Below are positions 20,979 to 31,676 of a DNA stretch of 64,000 nucleotides, in pieces. The translations under genes and the position numbers were made by a program. Within the stretch, counting starts at the first letter, position 1, and the number at the start of each line of letters is the position of its first letter. The notes below the pieces were generated by a model, which worked only from the letters and a program-made list of their open reading frames with translations, was not told where the DNA came from and did not search any database. Origin of the DNA: Psychrobacter sp. JCM 18903 (lineage in GTDB: Bacteria; Pseudomonadota; Gammaproteobacteria; Pseudomonadales; Moraxellaceae); the NCBI RefSeq assembly GCF_000586475.1, contig NZ_BAWJ01000001.1, positions 1 to 64,000 on the forward strand. Reading direction: 5' to 3'.

Positions 20979-22375
20979 TTAGTTAGCGGTAGACTCTGCT
21001 GGTTTCTGAGCAGTGGCATCTTTGCTAGCTGGCTTATCCATCGCTTTAGCAGCTTGCGGCGGCGTCTGGGCATTAGGGGCACCTTCTTTAGCTGGTGCTG
21101 GGTTTGGATTCTCTAATGGCTTAACGACCACCTCTTGTTCAGGCTTAACTTTTGAGCCGCCGATAACAACTATCTTGTCCCCTGCTTGTAAGCCGTCAGT
21201 GACAACCCACTGGCCTTTATAAGTGCCATTAATAGTGACAGGACGTACTTGGATTTTATTATTTTCATCAACGATGTAAACTTGCGTCTCACTTTTCGGT
21301 GTACGCATTACGGCGCTTTGCGGTACCAATGCAGCATTGGTAATCACGCTCTGTGTCAAACGTGCCGTCACATACATACCAGGCAGCAAGATGTTATTGC
21401 TGTTAGGGAAAATAGCACGCAAGGTCACAGCGCCTGTTGATTCGTCAACCTTTGCTTCAGATAAAGCAAGCTTGCCGCGTACTGGGTAGACTGAGCCATC
21501 TTCTAATACCAACTCAACCGAATTCATGCCCGGCTGTGCTTTGCCTTCAGCGATTTGCTGACGCAGTTTTAATAGCTCAGAGGATGATTGACTGATATCA
21601 ACATAGATAGGATCTAAGCGTGAGATAGTCACCAGCGGATCAGCTTGACCTGCGCTGACCAAAGTACCAGCGGTGACACTAGAGCGGTCAGTACGACCTG
21701 ACAGCGGGGCACGTACGATGGTACGGTTAAGATCTAGGTTACTAGCATCTAAACCCGCTTGAGCAGTTTGAATGCCTGCTTTTGCACTTTCGATGCCTGC
21801 TTGTGTCTGTCCAACAGCGGCGACCGCACTTTGTACCGCTGCTTGTGCAGTACGTACTTGTGTTTGTGCCTGCTCATACTGCTGCTTTGAGATGGCGTCG
21901 ATGCTGACCAAGCCTTGTAAGCGCTGTAAATCATTTTGTGCTTGTGCCAATGATGCCTGACGGCTGGCTAGCTCGGCTTTTGCATTGGCATTATTTGCTT
22001 GTGCAGTCTGGTAATTTGCTTGTGCTTGTTGCACTGCTGCCTGACCACTGGTGACAGAAGAAGCGTAGTTATCAGTATTGATACGATAAAGTGGCTGGCC
22101 TTTTTTGACGTTGCCGCCTTCACGGAACAATACTTCGTCAATAACGCCATTAACTTGTGGGCGGACGTCGCAGTCTGATAAGCCGTGGTACGTCCAGAAA
22201 AAGTCTGTACTTGGGGTACAGTATCGAGCGTGACAGTCTGGACGTTAACAACCGCAGGCGGCATCTGCTGCTGTGCGGCATCTGCGCCAGCGGCGTCCTC
22301 GTTTTTGTCACAGCCAATCAGTACAGCTCCAGATAGTACAGATGCTATTACAAGCGCAAGAGTAGAGTGCTTCAT
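20979..22375 (-). CDS. RND efflux periplasmic adaptor (AcrA/MexA type), split by one apparent deletion
   Basis: This is a membrane-fusion lipoprotein linking pump and channel. The signal has lipobox LIGC. The start chosen (22375) has GAGGA five bases upstream. The central alpha-hairpin is an Ala/Gln-rich coiled coil (AQAQNDLQRL and repeated QTAQ/VQSA units), flanked by lipoyl halves (YRINTDNY and TIVRAPLSGRTDRSSV). The frame is lost near 22170; restoring G gives TADVRPQVNGVIDEVLFREGG and a 465-residue protein. The C-terminus has a Pro/Ala-rich tail of about 50 residues. First gene of the operon. Confidence 0.92.
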
Positions 22376-22994
22376 CAATGTCCTCGGCAATAGGTATAAA
22401 ATAAGTAATGACAGTATAAAAAGTTTATCAATAAATCTAAGCGTATTGAATATAAAAATGAGTATTGATTCTAATGAGCTTTACTTTCTCGCTAAATTTG
22501 TTCTTAATAATATGAATTTAGCCAAACATCACTATTAGAATCTCTAATAGCGATATAAGTATCAAGTATCGGTGTAAGAATCTTAAGCATCAAAGCTGTA
22601 GCCAAACCACAACCTTGATTAGTAAAGTTAACGAGTAATTATAAACTATCGGGATAACCCCACAGTCAAGTAGTTGAGCGCAGGATTTATGGTTAGAAAC
22701 CGTAATATCAGCTTTTGTGAATGCATGAAATACTGTCATGGCAAGCGCCATCTTCATTAACAGCTAATGTACAGTCATACAACGGTCAATGAGAAATAAT
22801 TGTAAACTTTTGTGAAAATAGTATAACCATATAGATTGTAAGGTCTTTAATGAATGATAAATAAGGTTTGCCAACAAAACAAAAACTTTAGCAACTATTA
22901 ACTGTGACCATTAACACAATTACTCATTAAGGGTCTTTATCAACAGTTAATGGCTGCTAGCCGCAAGTATTGACAGCTGTTATGACGATACTGA
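22376..22994. other. Long upstream region of the efflux operon, no gene
   Basis: About 620 AT-rich bases lie between ispB and the adaptor gene. It must hold the efflux promoter. Apart from the palindrome at 22532-22550, and a looser ATTAACTGT / ACAGTTAAT pair around 22898-22953, I see no structured element. The usual divergent tetR-type gene is missing. Confidence 0.5.
22532..22550. promoter_or_regulatory. Candidate operator (19-bp palindrome) upstream of the efflux operon
   Basis: CTATTAGA-ATC-TCTAATAG has two perfect 8-base arms and lies about 155 bases before the adaptor start. The size suits a dimeric TetR-type repressor. No regulator gene is adjacent, so any regulator would act from elsewhere. 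Function is inferred from symmetry and position only. Confidence 0.4.
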
Positions 22995-24020
22995 CTACAG
23001 CAAGCGTGCGCTAGCCAATTCAGTCAATTGATATAAGCCTGTGCGATAACGATTGTCAGGTAGCGTACTCAATGCTTGTTGCGCCAGCTTGGTTTCTTCC
23101 CAAGCCCGCTGCTTACAGTAATCTAATGATCCTGAGCGGCGCACTAACTCAATAAGTTGTTCAGCGTTCGGTGTCTTTCCAGTTTGTACGGCGACACGCA
23201 ACTGCTCATAGCCTTCGATGTCGCTGTTTTTTAGCAGCTCAAGCGCTTTGATGGTCGGCAGGGTTGGCTTGCCTTCAGCGAGGTCGTCTCCTAGGTTTTT
23301 GCCCATTACCTCACTATCACCACTATAGTCGAGCACATCATCGATAATTTGAAAAGCATTGCCAAAGTGCTGACCAAAATCGCCTAAAGCCTGCATATGC
23401 TCTATTCTGTCTTGTAAAATTGCAGCGCCTTGAGTCGCCATCATAAACAGCCGCGAGGTTTTACCGTCAATAATGCGCAAGTAGTCCTCTTCTGTCGCGG
23501 CAGGGTTATGCTGATGCTGGAGCTGTAATACTTCGCCTTCAGCGATATCACAGGTGCCATCTGAGAATACTTGCAGCAGTGGTAAGCTTTGGAAGCCAAC
23601 TAATAAATTAAAGGCGCGAGCAATCAGATAGTCACCGACCAGTACCGCGGTGGCATTATCCCATGTAGCATTAGCCGTCGGCTTACCACGGCGCTGTCCT
23701 GACTCATCAATCACATCGTCATGAACCAAGGTCGCTGTATGCAGCATTTCAGTAATAGCGGCTAGATGCATGGCTTTTTCTGAGGGCTTGTCCTCAAACA
23801 TGCGTGCACATAACAAGGTAATCAGCGGGCGCATGCGCTTACCACCAGCATTGATTACATGCTGTGAGACGCTCATTACCAGCTGAACTTTGGAATTAAG
23901 ACTACCGAATACTTGCTTGTCCATAATCTCAAAATCATCCGCCACGATACTTTGAATATCAGCATAATTAGGCGTTGATTGAGTCATTGAATCTGTTTTA
24001 TGTGAAGGGATGCTGGTCAT
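22995..24020 (-). CDS. ispB: Polyprenyl (octaprenyl) diphosphate synthase
   Basis: This is a trans-isoprenyl diphosphate synthase that makes the ubiquinone side chain. Both aspartate-rich motifs are present: DDVIDE (residue ~98, followed by SGQRRGKPTAN) and IIDDVLDYSG (~226). GGKRMRP and GDYLIARAF match long-chain synthases of the IspB group. The ORF is 341 residues; a second ATG at residue 12 is also possible and neither has a strong ribosome site. The neighbouring rplU-rpmA pair in divergent orientation is the usual gammaproteobacterial arrangement. Confidence 0.95.
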   Translation of the reverse strand: MTSIPSHKTDSMTQSTPNYADIQSIVADDFEIMDKQVFGSLNSKVQLVMSVSQHVINAGGKRMRPLITLLCARMFEDKPSEKAMHLAAITEMLHTATLVHDDVIDESGQRRGKPTANATWDNATAVLVGDYLIARAFNLLVGFQSLPLLQVFSDGTCDIAEGEVLQLQHQHNPAATEEDYLRIIDGKTSRLFMMATQGAAILQDRIEHMQALGDFGQHFGNAFQIIDDVLDYSGDSEVMGKNLGDDLAEGKPTLPTIKALELLKNSDIEGYEQLRVAVQTGKTPNAEQLIELVRRSGSLDYCKQRAWEETKLAQQALSTLPDNRYRTGLYQLTELASARLL

Positions 24021-24571
24021 AATAAATAGTCATATTAATAAGAATAAAGAGAATTTTTTATAGCCTTAGTTTTATAGATAGGTCAGGCATTATTTTCTAT
24101 AATAGCATAGCTATGCCTTTAGATTGTGGGTTAAAACGTGCCTAAAACATCGCACCTATCTTTTATATAAGATTTACTATATATAGAAATTGACATAAAA
24201 ACTGTAAAAATTGGCTAAAATTTCACTAGAATTAATGGTCATTTATCGGCGACATTTAAGGTCCTTTAAGAGATGTATAAAAGGCTGTAAGTCGATGATT
24301 ATATAAGTTATAATAGCCGCTGTTATTATATAGTGTTTTTTTGTTGGAGTAGCATCTTAGATGCGCTCCTAATCAGCAGTAGATATAATAAAAATTGAGG
24401 TGGTTATTCGTGTAACTGCCTTACAAAAACCAGTCAAACAAGTGAGATAGACGGCTTGCTTTTATGAGCAAAAAGCCGTAAAATCTTGCCTTTAATTTTT
24501 CCCTGTCGTGTTCGTCGTAAAAGCGTTGGTATAACATCAGCCACGGCACACGGGTTAAACGGAGTCATACA
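24021..24571. other. Divergent promoter region of ispB and rplU
   Basis: There is no gene in these ~550 AT-rich bases. A good plus-strand -10 (TATAAT at 24309-24314) could start rplU, leaving a leader of about 250 bases; its -35 is weak. A TTGACA at 24191 has no well-spaced -10. No known riboswitch fold was recognised. Confidence 0.45.
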
Positions 24572-24883
24572 ATGTACGCAGTAATCAAAACTGGTGGTAA
24601 ACAGCACCGTGTAGTTGTCGATGAGTTGCTTAAAGTTGAACTACTAAAAGCAGAAACTGGCGCAACAATCAAATTCGAAGATGTATTGATGATTGTTGAC
24701 GGCGAAACTGTCAAAATCGGTCAGCCTATCGTTGAAGGTGCTAGCGTTGAAGTTGAAGTGGTTGAACATGGTCGCGGCGAAAAAATCCGTATCGTTAAGC
24801 ACAACCGTCGCAAGCATTATCACAAAGAGCAAGGTCACCGCCAATGGTATACCTTGTTAAAAATCAAAGCCATTAATGCCTAA
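24572..24883 (+). CDS. rplU: 50S ribosomal protein L21
   Basis: This is a 103-residue L21, the normal size. It begins [14 protein letters not shown] and has the C-terminal signature [16 protein letters not shown]. It binds 23S rRNA. The ATG is preceded by a GGAG-type site. It is cotranscribed with rpmA 91 bases downstream. Confidence 0.98.
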   Translation: MYAVIKTGGKQHRVVVDELLKVELLKAETGATIKFEDVLMIVDGETVKIGQPIVEGASVEVEVVEHGRGEKIRIVKHNRRKHYHKEQGHRQWYTLLKIKAINA

Positions 24884-24974
24884 TTATCCACTTAGCAATT
24901 ACTGCTAAATAGTGCACTAAACGCTTAAGAGTTATCGCATCAGCGATAAGTCAAATTAACAAGGAGATTTTCCC

Positions 24975-25231
24975 ATGGCACATAAGAAAGCTGCCGGTTC
25001 AAGCCGTAATGGTCGTGATTCAAACCCAAAAATGCTAGGCGTTAAAATCTTTGGTGGCCAAGCTATCACACTGGTAACATCATCGTTCGTCAACGTGGTA
25101 CAGAATTCCACGCAGGCGAAGGCGTTGGCATGGGTCGTGATCATACTTTATTTGCACTGAATGACGGTGTAGTAAAGTTTGCGACCAAAGGTAAGTTCAA
25201 CCGTCGTTATGTAATGGTTGAAAGCGCATAA
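24975..25231 (+). CDS. rpmA: 50S ribosomal protein L27, split by one apparent deletion
   Basis: It begins [16 protein letters not shown], the L27 N-terminus that reaches the peptidyl-transferase centre. The frame is lost at about 25070: restoring G gives [16 protein letters not shown], and the rest ([17 protein letters not shown], then [12 protein letters not shown]) follows to TAA at 25229-25231. The corrected length is 85 residues, exactly right for L27. Because the gene is normally essential, this break is strong evidence for a sequence error. AAGGAG lies upstream of the ATG. Confidence 0.96.
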
Positions 25232-25275
25232 TTGCCCATCAAGGTTGTTTTAGTCGAAGACTAAAGTAATCCGAT

Positions 25276-25319
25276 GACTAAAAAGCCTCTATTACCGTTT
25301 GGTAGTAGGGGCTTTTTTT
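25276..25319 (+). terminator. Terminator of rplU-rpmA
   Basis: The hairpin AAAAAGCCTCTATTACC / GGTAGTAGGGGCTTTTTTT ends in eight T and lies 45 bases after the rpmA stop. Confidence 0.92.
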
Positions 25320-25679
25320 TAGTTATTTTCGTAGGGGTTAAGGATGCTAAATTGGCTTTATGCTGCTAAACAACATTAGTAAATAACGTTAGGAAATAAT
25401 GAATAGTCAAAAAACTCACCATTCATGCTGTTTATTATTGTGTAGCCACTTATGATCACAAAAATGCTCAAAAGAGTAGTTACAAGCGTGTATGGCAGCG
25501 GTAGTAAAGATTGCAAATCATGACTAGGCGTGTAATAAAAAAACTGGCACACTGTTGTCATTGTTTATGAGCCACTATTTTATGGTTGCTAGATAAACAT
25601 TTATAGAAAAAAATTTTAATAAGATGTCTTATTTTTAAGCGACAATTTTTAAGCGATTATGCATTTTTAGAGAGGATTT
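25320..25679. other. Upstream region of lolA, no gene
   Basis: About 360 AT-rich bases. A 61-codon minus-strand frame (25376-25561) has no ribosome site or motif and is not called. The lolA promoter must lie here; no clear boxes were identified. Confidence 0.4.
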
Positions 25680-26369
25680 ATGATGACTTTATTAACCAAC
25701 AAAACAACTTTAAAACAAAAAATGATGAGCGGTGCTTTAGCTGGTGTATTAATGACATCGCTTGGTGTTGCAGCCCCAATGATGGTATTAACACAATCAG
25801 CTACTGCTGCACCAGCTGATAATTTGACCGCTGCCAAACGTTTAAACAAGCTGCTGACAAATACCAAAAGCATGACGGCTAACTTTAGCCAAACGACGAA
25901 AGGTGCCAACAGTGGTACTTTTACGGGTACGATGAGTGTACAACGCCCAAATAATTTCCGCTGGGAAACAAAGTCGCCGTCACAGCAACTGATCGTCGCT
26001 AATGGTAACTCCATGTGGGTTTATGATAAAGATTTAGAGCAAGCGACCAAGCAAAACGTTGATAGCCAAGTTGGTAATACGCCAGCACTGCTGTTATCAG
26101 GCGACCCAAGCCAAATTGACAAGAATTTCAAAATTACCCAGCCATATGATAATAAAAATTACTACGTGCTGTACCCAAAATCAGACAGTGCCAGCTTTAA
26201 GAGTTTATCAATGAGTTTTAGTGGTGGAAAGCCAGTAATGATGGTACTAAATGACAGCCTTGGTCAAACCACTTCCATCAAATTCAGTAGTATCAAACTA
26301 AATCCAAGCATCAGTAGCAGTCAGTTTAAGTTTACGCCACCAAAAGGCGTTGATGTCATTAATCAATAA
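25680..26369 (+). CDS. lolA: Outer-membrane lipoprotein carrier protein LolA
   Basis: This periplasmic chaperone moves lipoproteins from the LolCDE complex to LolB. The protein has 229 residues with a signal peptide ending near SATAAP, then a LolA domain with MTANFSQTTKG, SVQRPNNFRWETKSP (a core strand of the half-barrel) and GNSMWVYDKDLEQ. AGAGGA precedes the first of two adjacent ATGs. It is a single-gene unit with a terminator after it. Confidence 0.93.
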   Translation: MMTLLTNKTTLKQKMMSGALAGVLMTSLGVAAPMMVLTQSATAAPADNLTAAKRLNKLLTNTKSMTANFSQTTKGANSGTFTGTMSVQRPNNFRWETKSPSQQLIVANGNSMWVYDKDLEQATKQNVDSQVGNTPALLLSGDPSQIDKNFKITQPYDNKNYYVLYPKSDSASFKSLSMSFSGGKPVMMVLNDSLGQTTSIKFSSIKLNPSISSSQFKFTPPKGVDVINQ

Positions 26370-26436
26370 CAGGCCGTTATCAAGAGCCAATGCTTAAAAG
26401 TTAATTCTTGAGAGCCAGTCAAAGACTTTCTTGATT

Positions 26437-26476
26437 AAATAAAAAAGACAGATCCTATGCGGTCTGTCTTTTTTTG
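26437..26476. terminator. Bidirectional terminator between lolA and scpB
   Basis: The hairpin AAAAAAGACAGATC / GGTCTGTCTTTTTTT has T-runs on both strands and separates two convergent genes. Confidence 0.9.
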
Positions 26477-26566
26477 AATGAAGATTCTCTGGAAAATAAT
26501 GCTAAATCTCTTCTATATCATGTTTTAAATGCTTAATGATTTTTAAAGGCTTCACGCTCTAAAGGC

Positions 26567-27181
26567 TTAAGACATCGCTTTGATAGCGCTGATATCTGGC
26601 ATCGGTGGTAACTCGCTCAACTCACTCAGTCCAAAGGCATCTAAAAATTGTGGCGTGGTCTGTAGTAATGCTGGGCGACCCAAGGTTTCTTTGTAACCTT
26701 TCTCTTCAATCCAGCCTTTATCAAATAGTTGACGCAATATATTGCTTGATAGCGTCACACCGCGCACGTGTTCTATGTCACTACGAGTCACTGGCTGCTT
26801 GTAAGCAATCACACTAAGCGTCTCAAGTAAGGCTTGGCTCAGGCGTTCTTGGCGCTGCGGGAAGACGCGTTGAATTAAAGCACTATAGTTATTCGCGACT
26901 TGCAGTCGATAACCGCTGGCAGTTTCGTGCAAGCTTAGCACGCCCATATCCAAGCGCTGTCTTAGTAGCGCCAAAGCCTCTGTTAGCTCTTTAGCCGTTA
27001 AAGATAGGTGTTTTCTTAAGACAGTGGCGGTGAGGGGCGCTTCGGACGCATGTAATAGCACTTCGATATGCTTGCTTAAGTCTGCTAGATGCTGTCGCTG
27101 CTCTTCGGTCAATGACAGTAAAGCGGTAGATAATGAGGATGGTTTGTCATGATCTTGCTTGGTATTGTCAGTATCTGTCAT
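26567..27181 (-). CDS. scpB: Segregation and condensation protein B
   Basis: This is ScpB, a winged-helix dimer that binds ScpA and SMC-type proteins in chromosome compaction. The pattern LSQALLETLSVIAYKQPVTRSDIEHVRG (split as LSQALLETLSVIAY and KQPVTRSDIEHVRG) is diagnostic, followed by GRPALLQTT. The length is 204 residues. It lies 67 bases after scpA, the usual order. Confidence 0.93.
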   Translation of the reverse strand: MTDTDNTKQDHDKPSSLSTALLSLTEEQRQHLADLSKHIEVLLHASEAPLTATVLRKHLSLTAKELTEALALLRQRLDMGVLSLHETASGYRLQVANNYSALIQRVFPQRQERLSQALLETLSVIAYKQPVTRSDIEHVRGVTLSSNILRQLFDKGWIEEKGYKETLGRPALLQTTPQFLDAFGLSELSELPPMPDISAIKAMS

Positions 27182-27248
27182 TAGAAAGCGACTCTTTTTA
27201 AATGATAATGTGTATCGATATTTATAGGAATAGATAGGTGAATAATAA

Positions 27249-28075
27249 CTATGCCAACCACTGTAACGTTAAGGGTTTAATATGACGGTCTTCGGCATCA
27301 TTATTGTCAGTGGTAGGGTGACTTTCTAAATCAGCATTTATAATACCAACCAACTGTCGTTTTATCAGCTCTAATATAGCGACGAAGCTGACAACCACAC
27401 CTATTTTACCTTGTGTTTTATCTAGTAGCTCATAAAAAGAGCGCTCGCCATCCGTACTGAGCTGTCGGCTAATACTGGCAATACGATCAGCAAGAGGAAC
27501 AGCATCGACGTTGATGGTATGCATTTGATAATCGGGCTGCAGCTGCATTTTAAATAGGCTGTCAATCAAAAGGTTTGGCGAATAGCTAGGTAGTTCAGCA
27601 TTCATGACGTCTTGACCGGGCATACTGACCATGGCTAAAAACACATCACGCTCAAGACGCACCAGATTATCTAAGCGTTGACTGGCTACTTTGATTTGCG
27701 CATATTCTTCAAGGCGCTCAATCAGTTCTGCTTTTGGATCACGCTCATCGCTAGGAGTTTCAGGCTTGGGCAGCAACAGCTCGGTTTTAATGGCAATCAA
27801 CGTGGACGCATCAACAGATAATCGCCTGCCAATTCAAAATGCTCGGTATCTAATTCGCTGATGTAAGCCAAATACTGCTCCGTTATGGGTAGTATCGGCA
27901 TTTGGGTCAGATCAACGTTATTTTTTTTGACCAGATATAGCAAGAAATCTAATGGTCCGGAAAACTGCTCAAGCCAAATGGCAAAGGCTTGCGGCGGCAC
28001 ATAGAGATCTTCTGGTAGATGTTGTACGGATGTCTGGTAAATGCGAATAGCAGTAGTATCAAATATATCTATCAT
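27249..28075 (-). CDS. scpA: Segregation and condensation protein A, split by one apparent deletion
   Basis: This is ScpA, the kleisin partner of SMC. The N-terminus contains LEQFSGPLDFLLYLVKKN, the family hallmark. The frame is lost near 27810; restoring G gives DYLLMASTLIAIKTELLLP, joining both parts into 275 residues. The C-terminal winged-helix portion has FVAILELIKRQLVGI. The start ATG (28075) comes two bases after the stop of the methyltransferase gene, with AGGAA just upstream, so the two genes are cotranscribed. Confidence 0.92.
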
Positions 28076-28077
28076 GC

Positions 28078-28689
28078 TTAAGGTTCCTGACATACTGCCA
28101 TAAATAATCCTGCACCAATATCCAAAGTATGACAAATATAACGAGAATTATTTATGAATTCTGTTAAGAATTCACAAACCTCACCACCATGAGAGATGAC
28201 ATTATCTACAATAAGAACACTGCCAACACTTAATACTTTATGTAGACGTTCGGTATAATTGGAATAAAACTGACGCTCCGCATCTAAAAATATAAAATCA
28301 AAAATGTCATCAGTCTCATTTAGAAAAACAAAGGCGTCTTGCACTATTAACCTGACGAGAGGGTATAAACCAGTATTCTGTAAGTGTTTCCTAGCAGCAT
28401 CGCTTCGGCTTTTATCTATATCTAACGATATAAACTCAATGTTAGACTGGCGACGTAAACCATAAGCAAGCCATAATGTAGAAAACCCAGTTGAAGTACC
28501 AATCTCCAGTACTTTATTGGGCTTTCTTATCATGGCAATATTGGCTAGAAATTGAGCAGAATCCAGTTCTACATGACGATGACGATTAAGTCTATTCGTT
28601 TGCTCAGAGTCATACGCTTTGTCCGTATCATATACAGACTGACAATAAGACAAAAAATAAGTACGTTCAAAACCTTCATGCATCGACAT
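28078..28689 (-). CDS. SAM-dependent O-methyltransferase-like protein
   Basis: This is a 203-residue class I methyltransferase. The SAM-binding motif I is VLEIGTSTGFSTLWLA (residues ~60-75), with FISLDIDKSR as motif II and FDFIFLDAERQFY as the metal/substrate region resembling catechol O-methyltransferase-like enzymes. The substrate is unknown. Translation is probably coupled to scpA two bases downstream, and trpS lies just upstream. Confidence 0.8.
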   Translation of the reverse strand: MSMHEGFERTYFLSYCQSVYDTDKAYDSEQTNRLNRHRHVELDSAQFLANIAMIRKPNKVLEIGTSTGFSTLWLAYGLRRQSNIEFISLDIDKSRSDAARKHLQNTGLYPLVRLIVQDAFVFLNETDDIFDFIFLDAERQFYSNYTERLHKVLSVGSVLIVDNVISHGGEVCEFLTEFINNSRYICHTLDIGAGLFMAVCQEP

Positions 28690-28716
28690 TAATAATATCT
28701 ACCAATACTTTGTTTA

Positions 28717-29802
28717 TTATTTAAGTTTGGCAAGTGGACGGATACCAATGGCACGACGCGCTTTATCTAGTTGCTTACGGCTATGACGACGGGCTTTTTC
28801 TGCACCCATTTGTAAGATTTCTTCTAACTCTTTTGGGTTAGCCATAAGATGCTCATAACGCGCGCGGAAGGGTGCTATTTCCGTATTTATTTTCTCAAAC
28901 AGGGCTTGTTTAGCATCGCCCCAGCCGATACCAGCGGCAAACTGCGCGCGCATATCAGCAATTTCTGTAGGAGTAGCAAAGGCTTTATAAATCTCAAAAA
29001 TAGCAGAGTCATCAGGGTCTTTTGGCTCAGCAGGTAACTGTGAGTTGGTCACAATTTTCATGATGGCTTTATGCATCTGCTTTTCGGCGCTAACTTGTGG
29101 ATTAGAATCACCAAATAGCGGAATGGTATTGCCATAGCTCTTACTCATCTTGCGACCATCCAAACCCGTTAGTAATGGGATATCGTCATCTACAACGGCA
29201 GATGGTAAGGTAAAGAGCGTTTTATAGCGATGATTAAAGGTACCAGCAATATCACGCGCCATTTCGACATGCTGAATTTGGTCGCGACCAACAGGTACAT
29301 GTGTGGCATTAAACATCAAGATATCTGCTGCCATGAGTACAGGGTAGCCAAACAACCCCATATTAATACCTTGATCAGGATCGACGTCTTCTTTTTTCAT
29401 ATTAATATCAACAGCGGCTTTATAAGCATGAGCACGATTCATTAAACCTTTGGCACATGAGCAGTTCAAAATCCAAGCAAGCTCTGGTATTTCCGGCACA
29501 TCTGATTGACGGTAAAAAGTGACGCGCTCAGGATCCAGACCACAGGCAAGCCAAGTCGCTGCAATGGCTTTGGTCGATTCGTGAATAATAGCAGGATCAT
29601 AACAGCCGATAATGCCATGGTAATCTGCTAAAAAAAAGAATGCTTCGTCATCACTGTTTTGGATAGACTGAATGGCTGGACGAATCGCGCCAACGTAATT
29701 TCCTAAATGCAAGGTACCCGTCGGTTTGATGCCCGTCAAAATGCGTTTGGCTTGCGTTGAGTGATCAGGAGCTTGGTTATCAGAAATATGAGTGTTATTC
29801 AT
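28717..29802 (-). CDS. trpS: Tryptophanyl-tRNA synthetase
   Basis: This is a class I synthetase of 361 residues. The HIGH-equivalent motif is [11 protein letters not shown] (residues ~29-39) and the KMSKS loop is [10 protein letters not shown]. The catalytic core patterns [11 protein letters not shown] and [17 protein letters not shown] are present. It charges tRNA-Trp. The start has GGA seven bases upstream. Confidence 0.96.
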   Translation of the reverse strand: MNNTHISDNQAPDHSTQAKRILTGIKPTGTLHLGNYVGAIRPAIQSIQNSDDEAFFFLADYHGIIGCYDPAIIHESTKAIAATWLACGLDPERVTFYRQSDVPEIPELAWILNCSCAKGLMNRAHAYKAAVDINMKKEDVDPDQGINMGLFGYPVLMAADILMFNATHVPVGRDQIQHVEMARDIAGTFNHRYKTLFTLPSAVVDDDIPLLTGLDGRKMSKSYGNTIPLFGDSNPQVSAEKQMHKAIMKIVTNSQLPAEPKDPDDSAIFEIYKAFATPTEIADMRAQFAAGIGWGDAKQALFEKINTEIAPFRARYEHLMANPKELEEILQMGAEKARRHSRKQLDKARRAIGIRPLAKLK

Positions 29803-29957
29803 GGTAAATCCATTATTTGGTTCATCAAGGTTTTATTTATAAAAGTTTTGTTTTTCAATTTGTTATAAATTCATTGTTATTTATATGTAGGTAATATAAA
29901 AAATATAAGCTGCAAAGTATAGCAAATTTTCTGGCGATCTTCCGTAGCAATACACGC

Positions 29958-31048
29958 TTACTTATAGATATCAGTACGACCATCAGGACCATTTTTGAAA
30001 CGACGATGGAACCACATCCACTGAGTGGGATCAATACGAATCAATCCCTCTAGCAACTCATTGACTCGCGTCGCATCAGCAATTCATCGTTACTTGGATA
30101 GTTTTGAATTTCTGGGGTAATCGTTAGATGATAGTGCGGGCGTTTGCCTTTGGGTAAACTGTCTGGTGTCTGCCGGTAAGTATGCAGCGCCATTAATGCG
30201 GGTGGATGTGCCTTGTCGCCCAATTTTGCCATGCGCCGTGATGCTGTAATAGTCGCTGCTGGCACACCAAAGAATGGTGCCATGACGCCTTGTTTTAGAC
30301 CATAATCTTGGTCAGGTGAGTACCAAATCACATGACCAGCTTTAATTGATTCAACAAAACTGCGCATGTCACGACTGGCTATTTGCTTGCTAAGAATACT
30401 GGCACGACCATTATAAACAAACCAATCAAGTAGCGCGTTATTCTGCGGTCGATACATCCCATCCATCGGAAAAAATTGCGTACAGAGCATGCCGCCCAGA
30501 TCAAGCATCGTATAATGAGCGCCCAGTAAAATGACAGGACGACCCTCATTCTGTGCATTGACAACGTGCTGTAATCCCGAAATTGAAACGGTACGAGTAA
30601 AAACATTTGGACGATACCAAGCACATAAAGTTTCAAACACACCAATGCCTTGATTGACAAAGACTTGTTTTGCCATCAATTCGCGCTCAACGTCTGGCTT
30701 TTCTGGAAAAGCCAGTTTCAAATTGATAAGCGTATCACGCCGACGTGAGCCTGCTATTTTATAGATAAATATGCCAAGCTGACGTCCCAGCCAAAACTGC
30801 CAACGTAGCGGCAAATATATGATGGGTAAGATCATTGCTGCCAATAGCCAAATGCCCCAATATTTAGGCAACAAAAACTGCCATTGAAAAGGCTTTTTTT
30901 CTATGGGCGCTGTGCGCTTATGATTTTGGGTAATCGTTGGCATGCCAGCAGGTATCGTTGGGGACTTAGCAGGCTGCTGTGTACTTGGCGGTGGCAGGCT
31001 GCTTTTAGTAGGTAGTTTGCTGGGGTCATATTGTTCAGGCGCTTTCAT
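29958..31048 (-). CDS. lpxL: Kdo2-lipid A acyltransferase (LpxL/HtrB type), frameshift near C-terminus
   Basis: This inner-membrane acyltransferase adds a secondary acyl chain to lipid A. After a ~50-residue Pro-rich N-terminal extension come the LpxL-like FLLPKYWGIWL, the catalytic HX4D motif (GAHYTMLDLGG), MYRPQNNALLDW and WYSPDQDYGLKQG. The frame is lost near 30082; restoring one base gives LADATRVNELLEG and QWMWFHRRFKNGPDGR to TAA at 29958, matching the usual IHRRFK terminus. The corrected length is 363 residues. Confidence 0.88.
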
Positions 31049-31156
31049 AAAATTGTTACTAATAATGAAAAGTTATCATCATGATGGGGTAGTCAGCATT
31101 GCTTTGCAAGGTGAGTTACGCACAAAATCACGAGCAAATGCAAAAGTCATCAGCCA

Positions 31157-31197
31157 TAAAAAAACCTTATAAGCTGCGAACAGCTTATAAGGTTTTG
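31157..31197 (-). terminator. Terminator of rplM-rpsI
   Basis: The hairpin AACCTTATAAGCTG / CAGCTTATAAGGTT has seven A on its left, a T-run on the minus strand. Confidence 0.92.
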
Positions 31198-31279
31198 CAA
31201 ATCTACTCTTTTCTTTAATATTGTGACTGTCGCTCTGAGATAAAGACAACAGCCGCAAAAAGATAAGAGATAGCTTTGA

Positions 31280-31666
31280 TTAACGTTTCGAGAATTGTGG
31301 ACGTTTACGTGCTTTACGTAGACCCAATTTCTTACGTTCAACTTGACGTGAGTCACGAGTAACAAAGCCAGCTGCTTTTAGTGCAGGCTTGTTGGCTTCG
31401 TTTAGCTCAATCAATGCACGCGTGATGCCGTGACGGATTGCGCCAGCTTGACCACTAATACCGCCACCTTTTACAGTGATGTAAAGGTCATAAGCAGTAG
31501 GTGAGTCAAGTAATTCTAGAGGCTGACGAACAACCATACGTGAAGTTTCACGGCTAAAATACTCATCAAGTGGCTTACCGTTAACAACGATGCTACCAGT
31601 ACCTTTAGCTAAAAAGACACGAGCAGTAGACGTCTTGCGGCGACCAGTTCCGTAATTGCGTTCCAT
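31280..31666 (-). CDS. rpsI: 30S ribosomal protein S9
   Basis: This is a 128-residue S9. It has the N-terminal [15 protein letters not shown] and the basic C-terminus ending in SKR that reaches the P-site tRNA. AAGGA lies upstream of the ATG. It follows rplM after ten bases, the standard operon. Confidence 0.98.
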   Translation of the reverse strand: MERNYGTGRRKTSTARVFLAKGTGSIVVNGKPLDEYFSRETSRMVVRQPLELLDSPTAYDLYITVKGGGISGQAGAIRHGITRALIELNEANKPALKAAGFVTRDSRQVERKKLGLRKARKRPQFSKR

Positions 31667-31676
31667 AAGTATATCC

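Noticed and set aside
22185..22538. 117-codon plus-strand frame over the adaptor start
   Set aside because: Antisense to the lipoprotein signal region of the adaptor and without motifs.
25070..25071. Programmed frameshift in rpmA
   Set aside because: No slippery sequence; the same kind of break occurs in many unrelated genes of the window, so an error is simpler.
25376..25561. 61-codon minus-strand open frame upstream of lolA
   Set aside because: No ribosome site; hydrophobic composition is expected from T-rich sequence.
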